This document shows, piece by piece, positions 51,037 through 60,237 of a stretch of 64,000 nt of DNA (positions are counted from its first letter, which is position 1; the number at the start of each line of letters is the position of its first letter). The notes beneath the pieces were generated by a model. It was not told the DNA's origin, ran no database searches, and saw nothing but the letters and a program-made list of their open reading frames with translations. Source of the DNA: Catellatospora paridis (GTDB lineage Bacteria; Actinomycetota; Actinomycetes; Mycobacteriales; Micromonosporaceae); assembly GCF_009720365.1 (NCBI RefSeq), contig NZ_ML769317.1:74313-138312 (forward strand). The letters run 5' to 3'. The position numbers were made by a program, and so were the translations under genes.

Positions 51037-52026
51037 TCAGACCCAGCCGCGGCGCCCGGCGGCGAGCCCCGCCTGGAAACGGCTGCGCGCGTCGAGCCGC
51101 TCCATCAGGTCGGCGGCCATGCGGCGTACCGTCCGTAGCGAGACGCCCAGCTTGCGGGCGGCCATCTCGTCGGTGTGCCCCTCGGCCAGCATCGACAGCA
51201 GCTGCTTGTCCTGCGGGGCCAGGCCGTCGGCGTCGACCGGTGCGGGTTCGCCGAAGGGCACCGCGCCGGCCCAGATCTGCTCGAAGAGGGCGTAGACCGC
51301 GGCCACCATCCCAGGGCTGCGCACCTCGACGGCGCCGAGCCGGCTGTTGTGCGGGTCGAGCGGCAGCAGCGCGACCTCGCGGTCGTACACGATGGCCAGC
51401 ATCGGGATGGTGGAGGCCGTCCGCAACGTGGCACCCAGGCCGGTCAGCCAGCGTGCGTGGGCCACCAGCGCCGGATCGTTGCGGTAGCTCTCCTGATAGA
51501 TCGCGCGCAGGCCCACGCCGCGCGCCAGCATCGCCTGGTTCAGCGGTGTGCTGGCCGACTTCGCGTCCGGGGTCTGCGTGCTGCGCGGGTTGAGGGACAC
51601 GCACTCGCGGCGTACGTTGCAGCTGAGCTGCTCGATGCGGGCCCGTACCGCGTCGATGCCCTCCAGGCGCGTGGACAGCTCCCGCTGCGCCTGCCGCTCC
51701 TGTTCATGCGCGATCGCGGCGATCGCATCGCGGGTCGCGGAGATCTGCTGCTGGCGTTCCAGCACCTCACGCTCGGCCTCGGCGAGCAGTGCGGTCAGCC
51801 CGACCGAGGGACCGACCGCTTTCAGCGAACCGGATTCGTCGTTCGTGAGCAGGGACAGGTCGGCGAGCTGGTCCAGCGCCTGCCGGATCTGTTTCTCGGT
51901 GGCGCCGAGCTGCATCGCGAGCTGCTGCACGCTGGCGGTGTGATCGGCCAGCATTGCCCGATACACCGACTCCGTGAGATTGCCTATGCCAAGCCATGCA
52001 AGCACCGACTGCCCCCCTCGTGGCAT
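51037..52026 (-). CDS. TrmB/LuxR-type transcriptional regulator, 329 aa
   Basis: N-terminal winged HTH of TrmB type (LTESVYRAMLADHTASVQQLAMQLG, IRQALDQLADLSLL), a coiled-coil-like helix (AEREVLERQQQISATRDAIAAIAHEQERQAQREL), a central domain with YDREVALLPLDPHNSR, and a C-terminal LuxR HTH (PQDKQLLSMLAEGHTDEMAARKLGVSLRTVRRMAADLMERLD). This architecture is common in actinomycetes. The start is uncertain: ATG 52026 lacks a good ribosome site and the frame is open further upstream. Divergent from the secreted-peptide locus. Confidence 0.83.
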   Translation of the reverse strand: MPRGGQSVLAWLGIGNLTESVYRAMLADHTASVQQLAMQLGATEKQIRQALDQLADLSLLTNDESGSLKAVGPSVGLTALLAEAEREVLERQQQISATRDAIAAIAHEQERQAQRELSTRLEGIDAVRARIEQLSCNVRRECVSLNPRSTQTPDAKSASTPLNQAMLARGVGLRAIYQESYRNDPALVAHARWLTGLGATLRTASTIPMLAIVYDREVALLPLDPHNSRLGAVEVRSPGMVAAVYALFEQIWAGAVPFGEPAPVDADGLAPQDKQLLSMLAEGHTDEMAARKLGVSLRTVRRMAADLMERLDARSRFQAGLAAGRRGWV

Positions 52027-52586
52027 GGACCGAGTATCGACAATGATCACCGATCCGGCAACCCTGCGAGGGGCATGCTGTCCGGTATCCACCAGATCGA
52101 CAGCGAAGACCGTCCGCCTGTTAAGACAGGCGTTTGAGCGGGGCTCATGCGGGGTAGGCGTTCGCGTTGATCGATGGCTCCTAATAGGTGTGCCGGTGGA
52201 TAGGGGTCACGGATAGGGCTTCGGCGGCGGTGGCGATCTCGGCCGGGCGGAGCAAGCTGAACACGGTGCAGCGGTTGCTGCTCGTGCGTCAGTGCTGATG
52301 AACCCGACGGGCGCGACCCTTCGACACTCCGATTTCGACACTCGGACGATCACCTGGAGGCCGCGCCCGTCTCCATGCCGCCATGATCGCGAGCGGCTGG
52401 CCCCAGCCGTCCACGACGGTCGTGTCGACACCCGTGTCCTGGGGCTCGGACGATCAGGTGGTGGCACCAAGGAGCCATGCATTTTGGTGCCAATTGCTTT
52501 CTATTCACTTCGCCCGTGCGCCGCTCCACACTTGTTTCAGCGGGGCCGGAGAGGCGCCCCGAAGACCGCGGAAACGGGGAGCAGAC
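52027..52586. other. Divergent intergenic region with short direct repeats
   Basis: About 560 bases without a gene. It contains TTCGACACTC at 52320 and 52334, and CTCGGACGATCA at 52341 and 52445: short repeats that could be regulator sites for the LuxR-type gene or the secreted peptide gene. No clear -35/-10 pair. Confidence 0.35.
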
Positions 52587-52721
52587 ATGAAGTGGACAGC
52601 TCGGATTCTCATTGTTGCGGCGCTCTTCGCGGTGTTCGGAATGGCTCTCGCACAGCCGGGCGGTGCGGTCACTGCCACTGCCTCCGACACCGTTACACCG
52701 GGAGGTAACGAATGGGGGTGA
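52587..52721 (+). CDS. Small secreted peptide, 44 aa
   Basis: MKWTARILIVAALFAVFGMA begins a signal peptide or membrane anchor, leaving a mature tail of about 20 residues (AVTATASDTVTPGGNEWG) that ends in an acidic/aromatic motif. ATG 52587 has GGGGAG eight bases upstream. The next gene starts one base after the stop. Small exported peptides with such tails often sit beside LuxR-type regulators in actinomycetes, and here regulators of this kind flank it on both sides. A signalling role is plausible but unproven. Confidence 0.65.
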   Translation: MKWTARILIVAALFAVFGMALAQPGGAVTATASDTVTPGGNEWG

Positions 52722-52722
52722 C

Positions 52723-52983
52723 ATGCATCTTGTAAGGGTGACGCTGGACAATGCCGGCCCTGCTCGCAAGCAGCTCAGTCAGGCCGTGGCAACGGATCTG
52801 ATCTGGGCATACGCCGAAGAACGCGATGCCGTCGAACACGTACGGGTGCGGATCGGCACGGGTGAGATGACCGTAGTGCTTTTCATTCGCTCCGCCGACG
52901 AGAAGGTCGCCCAAGACCAGGCGGTCGAGATCGTGAATAGAGCGATCAGGGCGCCCGCCCTCGACGGCTGGCGCATCAGGTAA
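52723..52983 (+). CDS. Small hypothetical protein, 86 aa
   Basis: Compact cytoplasmic protein, MHLVRVTLDNAGPARKQLSQ onward, with alternating strand and helix (EHVRVRIGTGEMTVVLFIRS, DQAVEIVNRAIR), like a small ferredoxin-type alpha/beta fold. ATG 52723 follows GGAGG and is one base after the secreted-peptide stop, so the two are cotranslated. No known family assigned; the link to the peptide and the response regulator downstream is by position only. Confidence 0.68.
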   Translation: MHLVRVTLDNAGPARKQLSQAVATDLIWAYAEERDAVEHVRVRIGTGEMTVVLFIRSADEKVAQDQAVEIVNRAIRAPALDGWRIR

Positions 52984-53085
52984 TCACGCGACACGAAACG
53001 AAGTCGGCGCCTTCCGGGCGTCGTCGCCATGGCTTGCGCCCAATTGTCAATTGCGAAGGAATCGAAGACTCACTACTGGGGACTT

Positions 53086-53115
53086 GGGCCGCCTCCGGCA
53101 TGCCGGAGGCGGCCC
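53086..53115. terminator. Palindromic terminator
   Basis: Perfect 30-base palindrome (arm GGGCCGCCTCCGGCA) between the 86-residue gene and the response regulator. Confidence 0.8.
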
Positions 53116-53175
53116 GCCAGTTAACGCTGCCGTCACTCAATGGACTTCTAGCCAGTTCTTACCGAAGGGAAGACA

Positions 53176-53886
53176 GTGACCATCCGGGTACTCATATGTG
53201 ACGAACTGCCAGTTATCGGGGACGGTCTCAGAACTCTGCTCGACGCGGTCCCGGGCATCGACGTGATCGGCACGACCGACAACGGCATGGAGGCCATCGT
53301 CCTCGTGCGCACCACACGGCCCGATGTCGTGGTCACCGACCTGAACCTCCGCACGATCTCCGGCCTGGAGATGATCCGCAGACTCGCCAAAGAGGACACA
53401 CCGCCCAACATCGTGGTGTTCACCGAATCCGACGCCGACAAGACGGTCAGCGATGTACTGCACGCCGGCGTGAGCTGCCTGCTCGGCAAGGACGCCAGAC
53501 CGCAGGAGCTCATCACCGCGATCCAGGCGGCAGCCGCCGGGCAGACCGTGCTCGCGCCGAGCGTCGCGCAGCGCCTGGTCACGTGGTTCCGTACGCAGCC
53601 GCACCGCGAGGAGGCCGTGTACCCGGGAGCCGACGAGCTGACCACGCGGGAACGGGAGGTGGTCCGGATGGTGGCGCGGGGCATGTCCACCGAGGAGGTG
53701 GCCCGCGAGCTGTACATCGGCGAGGCCACCGTCCGTACCCACGTCTACCGGGTGCGCACCAAGCTCGGCGTCCGCGACCGCGCCGAGCTGGTGTCTCTGG
53801 CCTACCGGGCCGGGCTCATCCAGTCCGACGGTCCGCTTTTCGGCGACGAGCGCATCCTGTCACCGGTGGCAGCGCGTACGAGGTGA
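53176..53886 (+). CDS. NarL/FixJ-family response regulator, 236 aa
   Basis: Receiver domain (residues 1-120) with phospho-acceptor Asp in VVVTDLNLRTISGLEMI, Thr in VVFTES and Lys in LLGKDA. The first acidic pair is CDE, as in normal receivers. The C-terminal LuxR HTH (LTTREREVVRMVARGMSTEEVARELYIGEATVRTHVYRVRTKLGVRDRAELV) binds DNA. GTG 53176 follows GAAGGGAAG. No histidine kinase is adjacent. Lies between the secreted-peptide pair and the NRPS locus and converges on the latter, so it may regulate either. Confidence 0.92.
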   Translation: MTIRVLICDELPVIGDGLRTLLDAVPGIDVIGTTDNGMEAIVLVRTTRPDVVVTDLNLRTISGLEMIRRLAKEDTPPNIVVFTESDADKTVSDVLHAGVSCLLGKDARPQELITAIQAAAAGQTVLAPSVAQRLVTWFRTQPHREEAVYPGADELTTREREVVRMVARGMSTEEVARELYIGEATVRTHVYRVRTKLGVRDRAELVSLAYRAGLIQSDGPLFGDERILSPVAARTR

Positions 53887-53890
53887 GCCG

Positions 53891-54970
53891 TTACACCCCT
53901 GTCGTCGCCGCAGCCGGGAGCTCCATGCCGGCGGCGGCGCGCCGGGCTGTGCGAAGGCAGTCGGCGCCGACGATCCGCCACAGGGCAGCGGGGTCGCCGT
54001 ATCGCGCGGACTCGGCCGCGGCCAGCCGGAAGTAGCGGTGCAGACCGAGTTCGGCCGTCATGGCACGCACCCCGCAGCTCTGCATGCTCACCCGCACCAC
54101 GTCGCGCGCCGTTTCCGCGGCCAGCGCCAGCGCCATGATCGGCTCGGTGCCGACCGTGTCCGGCTCGTTGTCGACCATCCAGGCGCCCTGATACACCGCC
54201 GCGCTGGTCGCGCGCAACGCCACCATGGCCCGCGCCAGCGGGAACGAGACCGCGGGCAGGTCACGCAGCCTGGCACCAAACTGCCGCCGGAAGCCGGTGT
54301 ACTCCACCGCGATCCGGTGCGCACCGTCGGCGATGCCGAGCAGGTAGCCGGCCTGCCGCAGCCGGGCCCGGGCCAGCGGACCGGCGAGCGCCTGGTCGAG
54401 TTCTCCGACCACGTCTGTCGGCGTGACCGGCGTGGCCTCGAACCGGACGACCGGTGGCCAGCAACCGGCCTGCACACTGACCCCGGCGGCGTCGCGGGGC
54501 ACCGCGACCAGGACCGGCCCTGCGAAGCCGGTGGTGACCGGCACCAGCAGCAGCGCGGGATCGGGATCGTCGACCGTGACCGTGCCGGTCAGCTCCCAGC
54601 CTGTCGCACCCGGTGTCGCGGTGACACCGTGTCCCGCCGGGAGGGCCTCCAGCCCGGCCAGCGCGACCCCGCCTGCCGGACAGCCGACATCGGCCGCCAT
54701 CGCATCACCGCGGTAGGAGTTGCCGCAGGCCGCGCGGCCGAGCTCCTCACTGACGAGCACGCCCGCCGTCAGGCCGAGCTCGAGTCCGCCGACGAACGCG
54801 GGCCGCTCGAAGTCGGCGACGCCCAGTTCGTCGAGCACGGTGCGGGTGGGTCCGCAGCCTCCGTCGGCGACCGGCGCGCCGTGCACGCCCGGCTGTACCG
54901 GAACTGCGGCCAGCGCCGTACGCAACGCCTTGCGCACCTGGACGAACAGCGGATCGGGGGTGAGGTCCAT
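53891..54970 (-). CDS. Acyl-CoA dehydrogenase, second (probably non-catalytic) subunit, 359 aa
   Basis: Acyl-CoA dehydrogenase fold (FVGGLELGLTAGVLVSEELGRAACG, GPLARARLRQAGYLLGIADGAHRIAVEYTGFRRQFGARL), ending with a helical domain. The catalytic base positions are not obvious: the helix that usually carries ER has ARARLRQ. It starts one base after another acyl-CoA dehydrogenase. Adjacent dehydrogenase pairs of this kind usually form alpha2beta2 heterotetramers, as in actinobacterial FadE pairs, so this is probably the beta partner. Last gene of the LysX-LysK-NRPS operon. Confidence 0.8.
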   Translation of the reverse strand: MDLTPDPLFVQVRKALRTALAAVPVQPGVHGAPVADGGCGPTRTVLDELGVADFERPAFVGGLELGLTAGVLVSEELGRAACGNSYRGDAMAADVGCPAGGVALAGLEALPAGHGVTATPGATGWELTGTVTVDDPDPALLLVPVTTGFAGPVLVAVPRDAAGVSVQAGCWPPVVRFEATPVTPTDVVGELDQALAGPLARARLRQAGYLLGIADGAHRIAVEYTGFRRQFGARLRDLPAVSFPLARAMVALRATSAAVYQGAWMVDNEPDTVGTEPIMALALAAETARDVVRVSMQSCGVRAMTAELGLHRYFRLAAAESARYGDPAALWRIVGADCLRTARRAAAGMELPAAATTGV

Positions 54971-54971
54971 G

Positions 54972-56126
54972 TCAGTGCTCCTGGTGTTCAAGGGAGTCGA
55001 ACGCGGCGGCCATGATCTGCAGCATCACCTCGGACGTTCCCGCCGACAGGGTCAGCCCGGGCGCCTCCCGGTAGGCGGAGTTCAGGATCCGGGCTGACCT
55101 GGTGCGGTCGGCCCGCTGCTCGGGGCTGGGGATGTCGACCGCCCACGCCGCGATGCTCTGGGCGAGTTCGCTGCTGTGGTACTTGGCGACGGCGGCCGCG
55201 ACCGGGTCGATGCGGTCGGCCTGGATTCCGGTGAGCACTTCCCACGCCAGGGCGTGGTCGGCTGCGAGCGCACCTTTCCAGCGCCCGATCTGTTCGACGT
55301 AATCGACGTGCGTGGAGCCGGGCTCCCGGTCGATCAGCGACTCCAGCGCGGCCTGCAGCCAGTGCTCGGCTTTGAGGAAGTAGTCCAGGCCGGTGCGTTC
55401 GATGGTCAGCGCCTCGTTGAGCAGCGGCCACCCTTCGTCGCGCGGTCCGAGCAGGTTCTCGCCCGGCACCCGGACCGCGTCGAGCTCGATCTGGTGGAAG
55501 TGCTCGTCGCCGATGCCGGGTATCACCGACACGCGCACACCGGGAGCGCGCAGGTCGACCAGGAACAGGCTGATGCCCTGGTACTTGCCGGCATCGGGTG
55601 AGGTGCGGGCCGCGCACAGTCCGAGGTCGACGAACCGTGTCTTGAGACTGAACACCTTCGTGCCGCTGATCCGGTAGCCGTCGCCGTCGGGTGCTGCGAC
55701 GGTCTGCAGCGCGCCGAGGTCCGATCCTGCGTCGGGTTCGGTGTAGAGCACCGAGGCGAAACTCTCGCCGCGTGCCAGCGCGGGCAGGTGCCTGCGTTTC
55801 TGCTCCGCGTCGCCGGCCATCAGCAGGAACTGACCGACGATCTGGATGGTGTTGACGTGCAGGGTGTCCGGCACGCCCGCCCGCACCAGTTCCTCGGCGA
55901 CGATCGCGGCATCGGTGAGAGGGCGTCCCTGCCCGCCGTACTCGACCGGCCAGTGCACGGCGAGCAGTCCCAGCTCGCCGAGCAGGCGGTAGAGCGGGCG
56001 GGCGTCCGGCTCGACACCGTCCGCGCCGGTGGCCTGCGCCGCCGCGCTACGCACCGGCTCGGAGCGCAACGTCTTTCGCACGTCCGCCCGGAAACGCTGT
56101 TGATCCTCGGTGAATCCGAACCGCAT
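54972..56126 (-). CDS. Acyl-CoA dehydrogenase, catalytic-type subunit, 384 aa
   Basis: FAD-dependent dehydrogenase: MRFGFTEDQQRFRADVRKTL, WPVEYGGQGRPLTDAAIV, LYTEPDAGSDLGALQT, and EALTIERTGLDYF with Glu in a base-like position; C-terminal SAGTSEVMLQIMA. It would desaturate an acyl or aminoacyl thioester. ATG 56126 has GAGGAG upstream and lies 10 bases after the NRPS stop, so the dehydrogenase probably acts on substrate attached to the NRPS carrier or on its amino acid precursor. Confidence 0.88.
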   Translation of the reverse strand: MRFGFTEDQQRFRADVRKTLRSEPVRSAAAQATGADGVEPDARPLYRLLGELGLLAVHWPVEYGGQGRPLTDAAIVAEELVRAGVPDTLHVNTIQIVGQFLLMAGDAEQKRRHLPALARGESFASVLYTEPDAGSDLGALQTVAAPDGDGYRISGTKVFSLKTRFVDLGLCAARTSPDAGKYQGISLFLVDLRAPGVRVSVIPGIGDEHFHQIELDAVRVPGENLLGPRDEGWPLLNEALTIERTGLDYFLKAEHWLQAALESLIDREPGSTHVDYVEQIGRWKGALAADHALAWEVLTGIQADRIDPVAAAVAKYHSSELAQSIAAWAVDIPSPEQRADRTRSARILNSAYREAPGLTLSAGTSEVMLQIMAAAFDSLEHQEH

Positions 56127-56136
56127 GGAGGTCTCC

Positions 56137-59100
56137 TCAAGAGGCGAGCGCATCTTCGATCGCCGCGACGACCCGGCTCAGCGCCGGTTCCGTGAACAGG
56201 GTGTAGTGGTCGCCGGGCACGTTCTCGGCTCGGAACCGGCCGGTGCAGACGCTGTGCCACGTGTGCTCCAGGGCGGTGGCCGACGAGGCGGCCAGCACCG
56301 TGACCGGCCCGCCGTACGGGCCCTGGGGCCGGTAGGCCTGCATCGACAGGGCACAGGCCCGGAAGGTCTCGTAGCGGGAGGTCAGCTCCTGCCCGCTCAA
56401 CTCCAGTTCGACGCCGAGTCCTTGCAGCGTCTGCCTGACGTCGGCCCGGCCTGCGACCGGGTCGTCGAGCACCGCGCGTGCTGCCGGGCCGTCACGCCCG
56501 GCGAGCCTGGCGACGTCGTGCACGAAGCGCTGCCGGGTCGTCGGCTCGTCGAGCGGGCCGGGGTCCTCGTCGTAGTCGGCGTCCAGCAGCACCAGCGGCG
56601 GCCGTCGTCCGGTCAGCGCTTCGAGCTGCCTGGCGACCTCGAAGGCGAGCACGCCGCCGTAGGACCATCCGGCCAGGCAGAACGATTCCGGCAGGACGCC
56701 GGCGACCAGCGTCGCCACGATCCGGGCGGCGGTGCCCACCATGGCGTCCTGCGGATCGACGACGGTGTCGGCCGGATCGGCGGCGAAACCGACCACGCTG
56801 ACGTCGTCGCGCAGCGCCCTGATCACCGGCACGTAGCAGAACAGTTCACCGCCCGACGGGTGCAGCAGGATCACCTGCGCCGGGCCTGCCGCGCGCATCA
56901 CCACCGGCGCCCGGCCGTCGTCCTTCGCGGCCGCCCGGACAAGCGCCTGGCCGGACAAGCTCTGCAGCGCGTCGAACGGATCCTCGTCGGCACGCTGGGT
57001 GGCGCGTACGGTGTCGATGGTCGCGGCCAGGTGCGCGACGGTGGGGGAGACGAAGAAGTCGCCGAGGGTGATCTCCACCCGGAATCTGCGGTTGATCGCC
57101 GACATCAGCTGAACGGCCTGCAGGCTGTTGCCCCCGGCCAGGAAGAAGTCGTCGTGCACGCCGAGCCGGCTGTTGCGCAGCAGCGGGGTGAGCACGTCGT
57201 GCAGGAGCACCTTCTCGGTCGCCGTACGCGCCTCGTCGGCCGGCCCGGCACCGGTGTCGGCCAGGTCGGGGGCGGGCAGCCGGCGCGCGTCGACCTTGCC
57301 GCTGCTGTTGAGCGGCAGCTCGTCCAGGACCACGAAATAGGACGGGATCATGTACGAGGGCAGGAGCGTGCGCAGATGCTCACGCACCGCCGACACCTGC
57401 TCCTGCGCAACGCCGGTCACATAGCCGACCAGGTGCTTGTCACCGGCGTCGTCGGCCCAGGCCCGGACGCTGACAGGCCCGATGCCGTCGAATCGGGTCA
57501 ACGCCGATTCCACCTCACCCAGCTCGATCCGCAGGCCGCGGATCTTGACCTGCTGGTCGAGCCGGCCGAGGAAGACCAGCCGCCCGTCCGGCAGCCGCTT
57601 CACGAGGTCCCCGGTCCGGTACAGGCGGCCGCCGGCGGCGGTGCCGAACGGGTCGGCGATGAACTTCTCCGCGGTCAGCTCGTCGCGGTTGAAGTAGCCG
57701 CGCGCCAGGCCGGCCCCGCCGATCACCAGTTCGCCCGCCACCCCGATCGGCACCTGGCGCAGGTCGCGGTCCAGCACGTGCGCCACATGGTTGACCATGG
57801 GCAGGCCGATTGGCGGCGAGGTGTCCCAGGTGCCCGAGCACTCTTCCACGATCATCGTCACCGTGCACTCGGTCGGCCCGTAGCCGTTGAACAGCCGCCG
57901 GCCCGGGTTCCACCGGTTGACCAGCTCACCGCTGAACGCCTCACCGCCGACGAACGCGATCCGCAGCTCGGCGAACCTCTCCGGCGCCAGCAGCGGCATC
58001 ACGGTCGGCGGCAGGTCGATGACCGTGATACCGGCCCGCTCCATCAGCGACTGGAGCCGGTCGATCGACAGGCGCTCGTCCTCGGTCGCCAGGTACAGCC
58101 GGGCCCCGGTCAGCAGCGCGGAGAACGTCTCGAACACGGACACGTCGAAGGTCGCCGACGCGAAGCCGAGCACCCGGTCGGCGGGCGTCAGGTCGAACAG
58201 TTCCCGCGTGTTGTCGGTGAAGGCGACCACGCCGCGGTGCTCGAGCAGCACCCCCTTCGGCTTGCCGGTGCTGCCGGAGGTGTAGATGACGTAGGCGACG
58301 TCACCGGGCTGCGCCGCGAGCGGCGGATTGTGGCCGGGCATGGCGGCCAGTTCCTCGCGGACGTCGTCGAGTGTCACGACGGGCACGGCGACCTCGCTAA
58401 CGGCGTTGCCGGCCTCGATGTGCGCGATCACCGTGCACAGGCCCGCGTCGGCGGCGATCTCCGCGACCCGGGCCGGCGGACTCGTCGTGTCGAGTGGCAC
58501 GTAGGCGGCACCGGTCTTGAGGACGGCGAGGATCGCGGTCGTCAGGTCCAGGTTCCTGCGCAGGCACAGCCCGACCCTCGCGCCCGGTGCGACGCCGCGC
58601 TCGCGCAGCAGCGCGGCGAGCCGGTTCGCGCGGGCGTTGAGCTCGGCGTAGCTGGTCTCGACGCCGGCGACGACGACCGCCACGCTGTCCGGAGACTCCT
58701 GGGCGCGGGCCTCGAACTGTTCCACGATGGTGGTCTCGCGGATCGGGCGCGTCGGCCCCAGGGCGACCTCGGCGAGAAACTGCACGTCCGCGGCGCTCAG
58801 CATCGGCGCTGCCGACAGCGCGGCGTCCGGGGCGGCGGTCAGGTTCCGCAGCAGTCCGTCGTAGTGGCGGGCGAACCTGGCGATGCTGTCGACGTCGAAC
58901 AGGTCGGTGTTGAACGCGATGTCCAGCGGTGCGTCGTCGCCGGGCGCGGCCTGCTCCGTCAGCTGCCAGCTCATGTCGAACCGGCAGGCGCCGGATGCGA
59001 CCGCTTCTCGGGACGTGACGATGCCGGGCATGCCGGTCGGGGTGCCCGCGTCGTGGACGTCGAACACGATCTGGAAGATCGGCGAGCGGGCCGGATCGTG

Positions 59101-60237
59101 TGCCGGGTCGACCGCGTCGACCAGCTTGCCGAACGGCAGGCCGCTGTGCGCCGACGCCTCGCCCGACACGCGCGCGACCCGGCGGATCAGCTCACGGAAG
59201 GTCGGATCGCGGGAGACGTCGACGCGCAGCGCCCTCATGTCGGTGAACTGCCCGACGACCGCAGACAGCGACTCGTGCCGGCGGCTCGACTCCGGCGAGC
59301 CGATGACCAGGTCATCGATCCCGCAGTAGCGGTGCAGCAGGACGAAGAACGCGGCGAGCAGGACGTCGTGCGGGCTCACGCCCTCCTCCCGGGCCAGTTT
59401 CCGCGCCTGGTCCAGTCCGTCGTGCGCGAGCGTGAAACCGGCCTGCGCACCAGTGCTGGTCGGGGTGTCACCACGCGGACGGTCGGTCGGGAACTCGAGC
59501 ACCTCGACGCCCGCCAGGGTGCTGCGCCAGTACGCGGTCTGCTCGTCCAGGTCGCGGCTGTCGAGCCGGTCGCGCTGCCACAGCGTGTAGTCCGGGTACT
59601 GCACCACGGGATCGGGCAGCCGCGGGGCGTCGCCGGCGACCGAGGAGCGGTAGAACTCGGCGATGTCGCGGGCCAGTACAAGTTGCGACCGGGTGTCGCA
59701 CACCAGGCTCGGCACGTTGAGCAGGAACAGGTGGTCGTCCGGCGCCACCTCGATCAGCGCCGCACGCCAGGTCGGTGTCCTGCTCAGGTCGAACGGTGTC
59801 CGGGCCAGCTGCTCGGCCAGCGCCCGCGCAGCGGTCAGCCGCCGGTCGCGGTCCTCGCCTTCCACCTCGATCAGCGGCAGCTCGACCGGGACCTCGGCGG
59901 CGACCACCTGCATGAGGTCGTCGGCACGCCGCACGATCGCCGTGCGCAGCGCGTCGTGCCTGGCCACGACCGCGGCCAGGGCCGAGCGCAGCGCGTCGAC
60001 GTCGAGGTCTCCCCGCAGGCGCAGGCACAGCGGCTCGCCGGGAAGGGAGCCGTCCGGGGCCTGGCGGTCGAGGAACCGCAGGGTCTGCTGCTGTTGTGAC
60101 AGCGGCACCGGGCCGGTGTCCCGGCGCGGTGCCGGACCCCGCCTGGCCGCGGCTTCCGCCTGTTGTCTGAGGCGGGCGAGGAACTGCGTGCGGCGCGGCG
60201 CGGGCAGCGCGGCCAGGCGCTGGCTCAGCTCGGTCAC
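56137..60237 (-). CDS. Single-module NRPS: C-A-PCP-TE, 1366 aa
   Basis: Residues 40-470: condensation-like domain, but the HHxxxDG active site reads NVPSLVCDTRS (about 178-188), with both His missing and only Asp kept. Residues 510-1000: adenylation domain (YIYTSGSTGKPKGV, FNGYGPTEC, YRTGDLVKRLPDG, NSSGKVDAR). Hand alignment gives specificity residues D-V-F-D-F-G-G-V-T-K, not one I recognise. About 1020-1090: carrier with GGNSLQAV. About 1125-1366: thioesterase with GWSYGG nucleophile, DADYDE and GDHYTLF His. One amino acid is thus activated and released. GTG 60237 overlaps the LysK-like stop. Confidence 0.92.
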   Translation of the reverse strand: MTELSQRLAALPAPRRTQFLARLRQQAEAAARRGPAPRRDTGPVPLSQQQQTLRFLDRQAPDGSLPGEPLCLRLRGDLDVDALRSALAAVVARHDALRTAIVRRADDLMQVVAAEVPVELPLIEVEGEDRDRRLTAARALAEQLARTPFDLSRTPTWRAALIEVAPDDHLFLLNVPSLVCDTRSQLVLARDIAEFYRSSVAGDAPRLPDPVVQYPDYTLWQRDRLDSRDLDEQTAYWRSTLAGVEVLEFPTDRPRGDTPTSTGAQAGFTLAHDGLDQARKLAREEGVSPHDVLLAAFFVLLHRYCGIDDLVIGSPESSRRHESLSAVVGQFTDMRALRVDVSRDPTFRELIRRVARVSGEASAHSGLPFGKLVDAVDPAHDPARSPIFQIVFDVHDAGTPTGMPGIVTSREAVASGACRFDMSWQLTEQAAPGDDAPLDIAFNTDLFDVDSIARFARHYDGLLRNLTAAPDAALSAAPMLSAADVQFLAEVALGPTRPIRETTIVEQFEARAQESPDSVAVVVAGVETSYAELNARANRLAALLRERGVAPGARVGLCLRRNLDLTTAILAVLKTGAAYVPLDTTSPPARVAEIAADAGLCTVIAHIEAGNAVSEVAVPVVTLDDVREELAAMPGHNPPLAAQPGDVAYVIYTSGSTGKPKGVLLEHRGVVAFTDNTRELFDLTPADRVLGFASATFDVSVFETFSALLTGARLYLATEDERLSIDRLQSLMERAGITVIDLPPTVMPLLAPERFAELRIAFVGGEAFSGELVNRWNPGRRLFNGYGPTECTVTMIVEECSGTWDTSPPIGLPMVNHVAHVLDRDLRQVPIGVAGELVIGGAGLARGYFNRDELTAEKFIADPFGTAAGGRLYRTGDLVKRLPDGRLVFLGRLDQQVKIRGLRIELGEVESALTRFDGIGPVSVRAWADDAGDKHLVGYVTGVAQEQVSAVREHLRTLLPSYMIPSYFVVLDELPLNSSGKVDARRLPAPDLADTGAGPADEARTATEKVLLHDVLTPLLRNSRLGVHDDFFLAGGNSLQAVQLMSAINRRFRVEITLGDFFVSPTVAHLAATIDTVRATQRADEDPFDALQSLSGQALVRAAAKDDGRAPVVMRAAGPAQVILLHPSGGELFCYVPVIRALRDDVSVVGFAADPADTVVDPQDAMVGTAARIVATLVAGVLPESFCLAGWSYGGVLAFEVARQLEALTGRRPPLVLLDADYDEDPGPLDEPTTRQRFVHDVARLAGRDGPAARAVLDDPVAGRADVRQTLQGLGVELELSGQELTSRYETFRACALSMQAYRPQGPYGGPVTVLAASSATALEHTWHSVCTGRFRAENVPGDHYTLFTEPALSRVVAAIEDALAS

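Noticed and set aside
56110..60099. 1329-codon plus-strand frame opposite the NRPS
   Set aside because: Antisense artefact of a high-GC gene; no domain, whereas the minus strand carries all NRPS motifs.
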